The notes under the pieces: model-generated
What the model was told of the DNA's origin: nothing
Database searches by the model: none
What the model saw: the letters and a program-made list of their open reading frames with translations, nothing else
In this document: in pieces, positions 15,580 through 23,849 of the stretch
How positions within the stretch are numbered: the first letter of the stretch is position 1
How the letters are laid out: every line of letters begins with the position of its first letter
Program-made: the position numbers and the translations under genes
Assembly (NCBI GenBank): GCA_944392545.1
Contig: CALXWW010000007.1
Span: forward strand, 16,625 to 80,624
Length of the DNA: 64,000 bases
From: an uncultured Clostridia bacterium
GTDB lineage: Bacteria; Bacillota; Clostridia; TANB77; CAG-508
Direction: 5' to 3'

Positions 15580-16851
15580 TCATTTCAAATCTAATATTTT
15601 CGTATCTTTTTCTGAGTATTCTTCTGGTTTTAATCCTACTTTTGTTTTCATATTATCCAACATTAATATTACAATAATTCCAAGCACACAGCCTAGTATT
15701 GTGAATGTATTTGCTGTTGTTGTAATTCTTAATAAGTTTGATGCCATAAATGTTACTAAGAATCTCAATATGTTTTCTAATAGATTAAATGAAGATGAAA
15801 TTTTAGTACGTAATTTTGTTGTTGTAAAATTATTCATATACTGTTTTATTAAAGGATAAAATGGTCCCTTTACTATATACTGTACTAAAAATACTATTAA
15901 TACAGTCGCTACGTTTACTCCGTATGATATATTCGTACTACATATAACGCCTAATATAATAAATGAAAACACTAGCGGAATTGCTAAGCTTGTTAGTGTT
16001 TTGTTTCTAAATTTTTTATGAAGCTTGTGTTCGTTTTTAGCTGATATTCCAGATACTAATCCTAATATCGCAAAAATCACACCAAAGTATTGCGATGGTA
16101 TTCCTATGTCTTGCATAATACTGCTTCTAAGCATTGTTATTGATAACATAATTGCCGATATTAAAGCGCAAAAAAATATTAAATTTTTAAGTCTTGGTGA
16201 TTTTCCAAATAATCTAAAAGAATTTACTAAATCTTTAAATTCTCCTTTTATTTTGTTAATGCTTATTTTTTCTCTTTCGTCTATATCTTTAAATTTACTT
16301 GAAAGGTATATTGAAAACATGCTCATAAGTAAGCATAATATCATTGGTATATATCCATTTATTGAAAATAACACACCTGCTATTACTGCTGATATTGCAT
16401 CTATGTAGTAATAATATGAAGTACCTTTGCCTTCTATTTTTCCAAATATTATTCCTCTTTTTTCATTTTTTTCTAATGAGTCATATAAAATATTTGATTC
16501 ACATACTCCTTTTATTATAAATCCTATTGCTGATAATAATTCTCCTATAATAATAAATATATAACTGTTTCCTATAATATATGTAAAAATAGCTGCTGCT
16601 ATAAAAGAGTTACCTACCATGAGGCTTTTTCTTTTTCCTAGAGAACCTATTAAAATTGTAGCTGGAATTAAAAATATAATTTTAAAAATCGGATAAAAAG
16701 ATTCTGCTAAAAGGACATCTGCTGCATTTATTCCTTTTGTCTCTGTAAAGAATAAAAATATTATTGCGTAGTAGAATAATAAATCCCATGAAAACGTTTT
16801 ATATCTTGTATATAATTCTACATTTATTTTTTTAGCTTTGGTGTCTTCCAT
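15580..16851 (-). CDS. Major facilitator superfamily transporter
   Basis: A polytopic membrane protein with about twelve hydrophobic segments, two halves and a hydrophilic loop near residue 190-215 (FKDIDEREKISINKIKGEFK). Segments such as ESFYPIFKIIFLIPATILIG and the following GSLGKRKSLMVGN resemble the MFS loop 2-3 motif. The substrate cannot be told. The ATG at 16851 is preferred because AAAGGGG lies nine bases upstream; the ATG three codons earlier abuts that site. It is 24 bases after dprA and so may be in the same transcript. Confidence 0.8.
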   Translation of the reverse strand: MEDTKAKKINVELYTRYKTFSWDLLFYYAIIFLFFTETKGINAADVLLAESFYPIFKIIFLIPATILIGSLGKRKSLMVGNSFIAAAIFTYIIGNSYIFIIIGELLSAIGFIIKGVCESNILYDSLEKNEKRGIIFGKIEGKGTSYYYYIDAISAVIAGVLFSINGYIPMILCLLMSMFSIYLSSKFKDIDEREKISINKIKGEFKDLVNSFRLFGKSPRLKNLIFFCALISAIMLSITMLRSSIMQDIGIPSQYFGVIFAILGLVSGISAKNEHKLHKKFRNKTLTSLAIPLVFSFIILGVICSTNISYGVNVATVLIVFLVQYIVKGPFYPLIKQYMNNFTTTKLRTKISSSFNLLENILRFLVTFMASNLLRITTTANTFTILGCVLGIIVILMLDNMKTKVGLKPEEYSEKDTKILDLK

Positions 16852-16875
16852 ACTTTTCATCCCCTTTGTACTTTT

Positions 16876-17550
16876 TTAATTTATATAATCATTTAAGATA
16901 ATATCCTTTACATGGGTTACAGGTATTGCGCCTTCTTTTATAAGTTCATTTGTGCCATATGAATTGTCACTTGATATGTTGCCAGGAACAGCATATACTT
17001 CTCTTCCTTGCTCTAATGCAAAATTTACTGTAATCATAGTTCCACTTTTCTTTTTAGCTTCTATAACCAACACTCCATTAGAAAGTCCACTAATTATTCT
17101 ATTTCTTTCTGGAAAATGATATTTTTCAGGTTTACTTCCCAATGGATATTCACTTATAATCGCCCCACCATTTATCAATATTTGTTTATATAATTCTATA
17201 TTTTCTGGTGGATATACAATATCTAAACCACATCCCAGTACAGCTATTGTTTTTCCTTGTGCTTTGATAGCACCTTTATGTGAATATGTATCTATTCCTC
17301 TTGCAAATCCACTTATTATACAAATATTTTTTTTAGCAAGTTCATATCCAAATTTATATGCGTTTTCACTTCCATACTTTGTACAACCTCTACAACCAAT
17401 TATTGCTATTGATTTTTGTTTTAATATTTTTTCATTTCCTAATAAATATATTATTTTAGGTGGTTTATATATTTTTCTTAATTTTTCCGGATATATTTCA
17501 TCATCTATTTTTATAGTTTTAATTTTACTTTTATCTAAATTTATATTCAT
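16876..17550 (-). CDS. dprA: DprA-like DNA processing protein, minimal form
   Basis: DprA/Smf binds single-stranded DNA and loads RecA in natural transformation. The Rossmann core is complete: IAIIGCRGCTKYG, ISGFARGIDTYSHKGA, TIAVLGCGLDIVYPP, ISEYPLGSKPEKYHFPERNR and VIEAKKKSGTMITVNFALEQGREVYAVPG. At 224 residues it is shorter than usual (about 280-370): only a short N-terminal stretch precedes the core, and the C-terminal winged-helix domain is absent. This form may act in general recombination rather than competence. The gene lies between folD and the MFS gene. Confidence 0.9.
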   Translation of the reverse strand: MNINLDKSKIKTIKIDDEIYPEKLRKIYKPPKIIYLLGNEKILKQKSIAIIGCRGCTKYGSENAYKFGYELAKKNICIISGFARGIDTYSHKGAIKAQGKTIAVLGCGLDIVYPPENIELYKQILINGGAIISEYPLGSKPEKYHFPERNRIISGLSNGVLVIEAKKKSGTMITVNFALEQGREVYAVPGNISSDNSYGTNELIKEGAIPVTHVKDIILNDYIN

Positions 17551-17609
17551 AACAATCTCTCCTTTTTAAGAAATTGCCCCCGAAATAAATTTTTATATAT
17601 TGCTTGTTA

Positions 17610-18464
17610 TCATTTGTTTTTTAATTCTATATTTTTAGCAGCCTTGACTACATTATTCATAAGCATTGCAATAGTCATAGGACCTACTCCTCCAGGTACT
17701 GGTGTTATGTATGATGCTTTTTTAGAAACATTTTCAAAATCAACGTCTCCTACAATTTTTCCCTCTTCATTTCTATTTATTCCTACGTCTATTACAACAG
17801 CATTTTCTTTTACCATATCTTCCTTAACAAATTTTGGTTTTCCAAGTGCTGCTATTAAGATATCCGCTTCTCTTGTAATCTCTTCTATATTTTTTGTTTT
17901 TGAATGACATATTGTTACAGTAGCATTTTTATTTAATAAGCATTGAATTAATGGCTTTCCTACTATATTGCTTCTACCTATAATTACTGCTCTTTTTCCT
18001 TCAAGAGGAATATTGTATTCTTCTAGCATTTTTATAACACCATAAGGTGTACATGAAATAAACGAGTCTTCCCCTATTGATAATTTTCCTACATTTATTG
18101 GATTAAATCCATCAACATCTTTTGTGTAATTTATAGTATTAAATGCTTCTCTAATGTTTAGATGATTTGGTATTGGACTTTGTAATAGTATTCCGTGTAT
18201 ATCTTTTCTTTGATTTAATTTATTAATTAAATTAATTAATTCTTCCTGCTTTGTGTTTTTATCCATTAAAAATTCTTCAAATTCAATTCCAATTTCGTTA
18301 CATGCTTTGCTTTTGTTACGTACATATACTTCTGAAGCTTTATCATCCCCTACCATTATTACGGCAAGCTTTGGTTTAATTTCTTGTTTTTTTAATTCTT
18401 CTACTTCTAATTTTAATTCTTCTCTTATTTTTTTAGCAAGTTCTTTTCCATTAATTAATTCCAT
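17610..18464 (-). CDS. folD: FolD methylenetetrahydrofolate dehydrogenase/cyclohydrolase
   Basis: A bifunctional cytosolic enzyme of one-carbon metabolism. It has the substrate-binding motif ASEVYVRNKSKACNEIGI with the catalytic Lys, the segment GILLQSPIPNHLN, then KDVDGFNPINVGKL. The NADP-binding part is AVIIGRSNIVGKPLIQCLL. The C-terminus carries TPVPGGVGPMTIAMLMNN. The length of 284 residues is standard. The ATG at 18464 follows AGAGAGGA; an upstream GTG eight codons earlier lacks a site. Confidence 0.97.
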   Translation of the reverse strand: MELINGKELAKKIREELKLEVEELKKQEIKPKLAVIMVGDDKASEVYVRNKSKACNEIGIEFEEFLMDKNTKQEELINLINKLNQRKDIHGILLQSPIPNHLNIREAFNTINYTKDVDGFNPINVGKLSIGEDSFISCTPYGVIKMLEEYNIPLEGKRAVIIGRSNIVGKPLIQCLLNKNATVTICHSKTKNIEEITREADILIAALGKPKFVKEDMVKENAVVIDVGINRNEEGKIVGDVDFENVSKKASYITPVPGGVGPMTIAMLMNNVVKAAKNIELKNK

Positions 18465-18500
18465 TTTTATTTTCAATCCTCTCTTCACTTTTTATGTTCA

Positions 18501-19310
18501 TTATATATATTTTTCTACTTCTAGTACAAGATTTCCTTTTTTAGTATTATTTAAAATTTCTCCCACTTTAAATCTGCCTTTACCTCTTACTGTAATTATA
18601 TCATTTGTTTTTACCTCTTTTGAACCTTTTAAAATTAATTCATGATTTACAAATACTTTTTCTTCCTTTATTGTTTCTGTAGCCTTTGCTCTTGAAGTTC
18701 TAATAATTTCAGATACAATACTATCTATTCTCATAGATGGAATAATTATATTTATTTTTTCTGTTTTAGGTTCTTCTACCTTTAAATCTTCTATTTTTAT
18801 TTCTTCAAACTCTGATTTACTAAATCTAGTTAATTCTTTTAATCCATTTAGTATATATTTACTTGCTTCCTTTAGTACTATTAAATCTGCCCCTTCATGC
18901 CTTGTTATTATGTCTCCTATTTTTTCTCTTTTCATTCCTATTTTTATAACTCCGCCTAGATAATTTCTATGCGAATAAATTCCTTTTAGCTCATTTGGAA
19001 GTACTATTCTTATTATTTCCATTACAGTACTATATTCAAATCTATCCTCTTTAAATATTTCTTTTAATTTTTCAGGATATGTAATAATTACTGTTCTTTC
19101 TGCTGTTTTATATCCACCAAATGTTATATAATTTGTATATTTTATTTCACTCATAACTTTTTCTAATAATTGTCTTTGTCTCATATCCAGAAAATCTGTA
19201 TATTCTATCTTATTTCTTCTTGTAGTAAATTCTATTTTATCTAATAATTTTGATACTAATAGCTTATCTTCTTCATTTGTAAGTTTGTTTAATATATCTT
19301 GCTTGTTCAA
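18501..19310 (-). CDS. ylmH: YlmH-type S4 RNA-binding protein (RqcP2-like)
   Basis: A YlmH family protein. The N-terminal domain carries FLDMRQRQLLEKVM and FGGYKTAERTVIIT and the segment SHRNYLGGVIKIGMKREKIGDI, all YlmH hallmarks. The C-terminal S4 domain runs from about residue 195 (MRIDSIVSEIIRTSRAKATE) to VRGKGRFKVGEI. In B. subtilis, YlmH can stand in for RqcP in ribosome-associated quality control; that role is inferred here from family membership. It is usually found near division genes, but here it precedes folD and dprA. Confidence 0.92.
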   Translation of the reverse strand: MNKQDILNKLTNEEDKLLVSKLLDKIEFTTRRNKIEYTDFLDMRQRQLLEKVMSEIKYTNYITFGGYKTAERTVIITYPEKLKEIFKEDRFEYSTVMEIIRIVLPNELKGIYSHRNYLGGVIKIGMKREKIGDIITRHEGADLIVLKEASKYILNGLKELTRFSKSEFEEIKIEDLKVEEPKTEKINIIIPSMRIDSIVSEIIRTSRAKATETIKEEKVFVNHELILKGSKEVKTNDIITVRGKGRFKVGEILNNTKKGNLVLEVEKYI

Positions 19311-19444
19311 GTTTTATAATCTCCTTTTTAATCTTCGCAATAATTGTACCATATTTTCTATGCTTTTTAAATGTATTTTTAAATTTTGTAACAGTTTTGT
19401 TATATCCATGTAACGTAAATGTAAAGAAAAAACTTGTTTTTTCC

Positions 19445-19473
19445 TTGAAAATACTGTTTTTTTGTTATATAAT
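19445..19473 (+). promoter_or_regulatory. Strong sigma-A promoter of the VWA wall protein gene
   Basis: TTGAAA (19445-19450) and TATAAT (19468-19473) are exactly 17 bases apart. A ribosome binding site (AGGAGA) and ATG follow within 40 bases. This is the cleanest vegetative promoter in the window. Confidence 0.8.
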
Positions 19474-19509
19474 ATATGTTGAAATTTGTAAAAAAGGAGA
19501 CATGATATT

Positions 19510-20976
19510 ATGGTTAAAATTTCTAAAAAAATTTTATTTGTTTTAATAGCTTTAGTTTTTATATTTAGTCTAACCACAAGTGTATTTGCATCAGATATTA
19601 ATATAAATACTAATACAGTTACAGATACAAATAATAGTTCAAGCAATTCTAGTAGTAATTCTTCTAATGGAACTACTTCATTAGAGGTTGTGGAAAACAA
19701 TGTATGTACAATTAAAATTGAAGATTTAGCAAAGTTTGAGAAAAAGATTACTTCTTTTAATGAAAAAGAAAAATCAGTAACATTAACTTTAACATTAACA
19801 AATTTAAAAACAGTTGAGGAAACTACTAAAGATGTTGAAATTTTCTTTGTTATAGACAATTCTGCTAGTATGACAGAAGACTATATTGGAGACCAAACTA
19901 GAAAACAGGTAGTTATTAATTCTGCTAACTCATTAGTTGATAAAATATTTGCAGAAAATAGCAATGCTAAAGTTGGTGTAGTAGGTTTTTCTAGTTCACC
20001 TTCTGCAGAGGGAACTATAGCAGATGGTTCTCTAAGACAAGAATTAACAAATTCTTCAGAGGATGTAAAAAGTGCTATTTCAAATTTATCTGAATTAGAA
20101 GTTGGAGATAGAACAAATATTGATGCAGGTGTGACAATTGCAAGAGATAACTTTTCTTCAGATGAAGATGTTAAAAGATATATTATACTTTTAACTGACG
20201 GTGTACCAAATAACGATATAAATGGTAACTCTCAACAATATTCTGATGAAGTTTTATCTAATACAAAGTCTAAATTAGAGTCAATAGAACAAAGTGGAAT
20301 AGAAATAATTGCTTCTATGATTAACTTAGATGATGAAACAGAACCTACAACCGGTAAAACATATAGAGAATTAGCTGAAACAGTATTTGGTACAGAAGAA
20401 AATCCTACTACAAGCAAATATTTCTATGTGCCAGATAGTGAAATAGAAAATAACATAGTTAATGAAATCTTTGATAGTTTAATAATAACTACAGATAATA
20501 CTTTAAAGAATATTACAATTACAGATTATTTTCCACAAGAAATAATTGATAACTTTAATTTTGAATATGTAGCTACTCCAAATATTGGTGAAGTATCTCA
20601 AAAAATAAATACAGAAAACAACTCAATTACATGGAATATTGAATTATTAAGTGAAGGAGAAACAGCAAGTTTAAGTTACAAATTAACACTAAAAGATGAT
20701 TATGATAAAGATATTATAGACGTAATTTTAAAAACAAATGAAAAAGTTGAAATTACAGGAGAAGATAATAATGGTCCAATAGATGAAGAATCAGACGTTT
20801 CTCCTACAATAAGAGTTAAATATAAAGAACCTGATGATAATTCAGATAACACAACATCTCCTAAACCAATACCACAAACAGGAGAAAAACATACAGTTTT
20901 TATTGCTATAATTTCTGTACTATGTATAATAATTATTTGTAGATTAGTATATTTAAAGAAAATCACTAATAAATAA
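19510..20976 (+). CDS. Sortase-anchored VWA-domain surface protein
   Basis: A secreted wall protein of 488 residues. An N-terminal signal peptide (residues ~1-29, LFVLIALVFIFSLTTSVFA) is followed by an Asn/Ser/Thr-rich linker. A von Willebrand factor A domain begins near residue 112 with the MIDAS motif FVIDNSASMTED (DxSxS), a later conserved Thr (RTNID) and LLTDGVPN. Beta-rich domains come next. The C-terminus carries the sorting signal IPQTG, a hydrophobic stretch and a Lys-rich tail. A sortase gene lies about 1.7 kb away. Adhesion is a likely role, but the ligand is unknown. A perfect sigma-A promoter precedes it. Confidence 0.88.
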   Translation: MVKISKKILFVLIALVFIFSLTTSVFASDININTNTVTDTNNSSSNSSSNSSNGTTSLEVVENNVCTIKIEDLAKFEKKITSFNEKEKSVTLTLTLTNLKTVEETTKDVEIFFVIDNSASMTEDYIGDQTRKQVVINSANSLVDKIFAENSNAKVGVVGFSSSPSAEGTIADGSLRQELTNSSEDVKSAISNLSELEVGDRTNIDAGVTIARDNFSSDEDVKRYIILLTDGVPNNDINGNSQQYSDEVLSNTKSKLESIEQSGIEIIASMINLDDETEPTTGKTYRELAETVFGTEENPTTSKYFYVPDSEIENNIVNEIFDSLIITTDNTLKNITITDYFPQEIIDNFNFEYVATPNIGEVSQKINTENNSITWNIELLSEGETASLSYKLTLKDDYDKDIIDVILKTNEKVEITGEDNNGPIDEESDVSPTIRVKYKEPDDNSDNTTSPKPIPQTGEKHTVFIAIISVLCIIIICRLVYLKKITNK

Positions 20977-20988
20977 TAATAAATATAA

Positions 20989-21032
20989 TAAGAATCCTGT
21001 GAGCTAAAAGGTCACAGGGTTCTTATTTTTTA
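20989..21032. terminator. Bidirectional terminator between the two IPQTG protein genes
   Basis: AAGAATCCTGTGA pairs with TCACAGGGTTCTT (one G-T pair) around a nine-base loop, followed by a T run on the plus strand. It separates the convergent VWA and Ig-like genes. Confidence 0.85.
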
Positions 21033-21054
21033 ATTATATATTTAATTTACCATA

Positions 21055-22194
21055 TTATTGTTTAAAATTATAACGTTTCATTTTTTTGTAAAGAATTACT
21101 GATATAACGCTTAAAATAGCAATTATACTTCCAAATATGAAAGACTTTCCTGTTTGAGGTATTTTTCCTCCTGCTATAGTTGGATCCTTAGAACCATCAT
21201 TATTATTATCATTATTATTATCGTTATTATCAATGTTTGGATCATCTATTGAAATGTCATTTGTTACTATTACTTTACAAGTATCTTCAAAGTTTCCATC
21301 ATTTGTCCTAACAGTTATTGTTGCTGTTCCTGGACCTATTGCCGTTACTTTACCATCTTCTACTGTAGCAACTTCTTCATTATCACTACTCCATATTAAA
21401 GTTTTATCCGTAGCATCATCAGGGCTAATTGTAGCTATTAAAGTATAATCCCTTCCTACTGTTAAAGATAATTCTGTTCTATTTAATTTCACAGATGTAA
21501 CATTAACTTCTTCTTGCATTGTTCCTTCTGTAGTACAAATAATCTCATCATAAACTGTTGTTCCATCTTGTTTATCTAATCTTGCCCATAATGCAAATGC
21601 TTTTGTTCCAGAAAAGGTTGATATATCTATTTTAAAATCTCCATTTTCTGTTTCTTTCCATGCGCCATCATCATACATTGGTGTCAACTCAGCTATATTT
21701 TTGTTTACTTCATTAACTTTATCATTATATTCTTTTACCTTGTTATTATACTCTGTTACTTTATTCTCATAATTAGTTTTAGCTGTTTCATACTCCGTTC
21801 TAGCTGTTTCTAGTTCAGATTCTTCTGCTTCACTTTCTATTAATGAACTATATTTTTCATATGCTTCATTATAAATAGTTTGAAGATTTTCACAGTCTGC
21901 ATTCAATGCATCTAATTCAATATCAAGCGCATCTAAAGCTGCTTCACCTTCAGATTGTATATTTTTTATTTGATCATATACATCATCGGATATCTCTACT
22001 GCTTGATAAAATAAAGTATAGTTAGTTTCCATTGTAGAGATACTTATATTTCCTTCTCCATTCATAATTAAAAACGGAAAAGATATTAAACCATCTGGGT
22101 CTAACTCCACTGAATGAGCATTTACTACTACACTAAAAGAGATAATTAATAAAAATGCTATTAAACTTAATAAAATTCTACTTATTTTCTTCAT
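21055..22194 (-). CDS. Sortase-anchored surface protein with coiled coil and BIG2 Ig-like domain
   Basis: The ATG at 22194 follows AGGAGG; the longer frame from 22269 has no site. A signal peptide occupies residues ~1-28. A strongly predicted coiled coil (EAALDALDIELDALNADCEN through EYNNKVKEYNDKVNEVNKN) follows. A bacterial Ig-like group 2 domain then begins at VTSVKLNRTELSLTVGRDYT and contains ATISPDDATDKTLIWSS and TAIGPGTATITV. An Asn/Asp repeat linker leads to the sorting signal IPQTG, a hydrophobic segment and a basic tail. The shared IPQTG motif suggests that the same sortase handles this and the VWA protein. Confidence 0.87.
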   Translation of the reverse strand: MKKISRILLSLIAFLLIISFSVVVNAHSVELDPDGLISFPFLIMNGEGNISISTMETNYTLFYQAVEISDDVYDQIKNIQSEGEAALDALDIELDALNADCENLQTIYNEAYEKYSSLIESEAEESELETARTEYETAKTNYENKVTEYNNKVKEYNDKVNEVNKNIAELTPMYDDGAWKETENGDFKIDISTFSGTKAFALWARLDKQDGTTVYDEIICTTEGTMQEEVNVTSVKLNRTELSLTVGRDYTLIATISPDDATDKTLIWSSDNEEVATVEDGKVTAIGPGTATITVRTNDGNFEDTCKVIVTNDISIDDPNIDNNDNNNDNNNDGSKDPTIAGGKIPQTGKSFIFGSIIAILSVISVILYKKMKRYNFKQ

Positions 22195-22318
22195 ATATAG
22201 TTTCCTCCTAATTTTTTCCATAGTTTCTGAAAGCATATTATCATATTTAAATAAAATTGTAAATATCATATAAAAATTTTGCTAAAAAATAACCCCCAAA
22301 TTATTTGAGAGTTTTATT

Positions 22319-22393
22319 TGGTTGGGCTGGCTAGATTCGAACTAGCGCATGCCAGAGTCAAAGTCTGGTGCCTTACCGCTTGGCTACAGCCCA
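22319..22393 (-). tRNA. tRNA-Gln (anticodon TTG)
   Basis: The acceptor arm TGGGCTG pairs with CAGCCCA, followed by discriminator A and an encoded CCA. The anticodon stem-loop CCAGA-CTTTGAC-TCTGG gives anticodon TTG, which reads CAA. The T-loop TTCGAAT is standard. Confidence 0.95.
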
Positions 22394-22441
22394 ATATTTA
22401 ATTTTTTAGTATTTTGATTAAAATAATGTAAAATATTTATA

Positions 22442-22519
22442 TGGGGTGGAAGATGGGACTCGAACCCACGGCCTCCAGTGCCACAAACTGGCGCTCTAAC
22501 CAACTGCGCTACATCCACC
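22442..22519 (-). tRNA. tRNA-His (anticodon GTG)
   Basis: The anticodon stem-loop CCAGT-TTGTGGC-ACTGG gives anticodon GTG. A G precedes the acceptor stem (position -1) and the discriminator is C, the pair that identifies tRNA-His. The T-loop is TTCGAGT and CCA is encoded. It lies about 50 bases from tRNA-Gln. Confidence 0.95.
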
Positions 22520-22661
22520 ATATAATATATATAAATGCAACTGCAGATATTATTTTACCCCATATAAATATATTTGTCAACTGTTTTTTACTATTTTGTT
22601 GCAATGTACTAAAAAATTAATACATTGCAACATATAATTTTGCTTTATTTACTTAATATAT

Positions 22662-23354
22662 TTATACTTCTTTTGCCCATATAATTAATCTTGCACTTGT
22701 ATCATCTGTACATGTTGTTAATGACAATTCTCTTCTTCCTTCTGTATCTCTATTCATATATGAAGAATCACTTGTACTTGTTTCATATTTTTTATATATT
22801 TCGTATTCAACTCTTTCCCCTGACGTGTCTGTTATATAAATTTTATCTCCTTTTTGCAATCTTTTATTATTTGAGAAAAAGCTACCATCTCTATAGTTAT
22901 GTCCTGCTAAAACTGTGTTACCTGGTTCATTTAGTCCTATATTACTTGGATAAAGCATTACAATTCCAACATTTAATGCATTAATACTACTTTGGTAATC
23001 TGGTATAATTAGATATTCAACATCTGTTTTAGGTATTTCTATGTATCCTATTACATCATATCCCATATATTCCCAATCTCCTGATTCATTTGAATCATTG
23101 TTTGTACTATTTTGATATAATGTATTTAAATCCACGCTTGGTTGTACATCATTTAGAATTGAGTTACTATCTTCAGTAGTGTCATTTATTTGATTTGCCT
23201 TATCTTTAAGTTCTTCTATTACCTCTTTTGAAGCTTGTTTTATATAATACTTTCTATATACTCGTATTCCAAAAAATATAAGTAAACCCATAATAATTAT
23301 TATAACCATTATAAGAACTACAGTTAGTGTCTTACTATATTTATTATTAAACAT
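22662..23354 (-). CDS. Sortase
   Basis: A transpeptidase that joins LPXTG-type proteins to the wall. An N-terminal membrane anchor (VVLIMVIIIIMGLLIFFGI) is followed by a variable linker. The sortase fold carries the catalytic His in NTVLAGHNYRDGSFF and the catalytic Cys in LSLTTCTDDTSARLIIWA with the downstream Arg. The length is 230 residues. Its sub-class (B- or D-like) cannot be settled without a tree. The two IPQTG substrates encoded at 19510-22194 are probably its clients; the tRNA pair lies between them and the sortase. Confidence 0.92.
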   Translation of the reverse strand: MFNNKYSKTLTVVLIMVIIIIMGLLIFFGIRVYRKYYIKQASKEVIEELKDKANQINDTTEDSNSILNDVQPSVDLNTLYQNSTNNDSNESGDWEYMGYDVIGYIEIPKTDVEYLIIPDYQSSINALNVGIVMLYPSNIGLNEPGNTVLAGHNYRDGSFFSNNKRLQKGDKIYITDTSGERVEYEIYKKYETSTSDSSYMNRDTEGRRELSLTTCTDDTSARLIIWAKEV

Positions 23355-23445
23355 ATTTACTCCTCCCTTGTTTTTTCCATAAGTATATTATATCATATTT
23401 TTTTAATATACTCCATACTTTTTTCTTATGATATATTAATTACTT

Positions 23446-23793
23446 CTATCCTACTATTTTATCTCCAAGCTTTTTGCCTGCTAAAACATGAAAGTGTATA
23501 TGTTTAACTTCTTGTCCGGAATCTTCGCCACAATTTGTAATCACTCTAAATCCTTTTTTATCAAATCCTTTTTCTTCTGCAATTTTATTAATTATCTGAT
23601 AAATATATGCAATTAGGCTACTATCTTCTTCTGATATATCTAATAAAGTTTCAATATGTTTTTTAGGTATAACCAATATATGAATTGGCGCTGCTGGATT
23701 TATGTCATTAAATGCTATAACTTTTTCATCTTCATATACTATATTTGATGGTATTTCTCTATTAATTATTTTACAAAAAATGCAATTTTTCAT
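23446..23793 (-). CDS. HIT family nucleotide hydrolase/transferase
   Basis: A small cytosolic histidine-triad protein (115 residues) of the Hint/PKCI type. It has the N-terminal CIFCKIINREIPSNIVYEDE and the histidine triad HIHFHVLAG. Such proteins hydrolyse nucleoside phosphoramidates, including aminoacyl-adenylates. Lying 56 bases downstream of alaS, it may be co-transcribed with an enzyme that makes such adenylates. Confidence 0.95.
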   Translation of the reverse strand: MKNCIFCKIINREIPSNIVYEDEKVIAFNDINPAAPIHILVIPKKHIETLLDISEEDSSLIAYIYQIINKIAEEKGFDKKGFRVITNCGEDSGQEVKHIHFHVLAGKKLGDKIVG

Positions 23794-23849
23794 TTCATTA
23801 TTCCTTTCTAAAGGTTTTAATTAATTAAAGATAATATTTCAGTCTCAAA

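Noticed and set aside
19314..19859. Minus-strand open frame of 181 codons overlapping the start of the VWA gene
   Set aside because: It is antisense to a gene with a signal peptide, MIDAS motif, sorting signal and perfect promoter, and has no ribosome binding site.
21195..21235. ATT-rich tandem pattern that looks like a microsatellite or repeat array
   Set aside because: It encodes the Asn/Asp linker before the IPQTG signal of the surface protein; there are no regular spacers, so it is not a CRISPR array.
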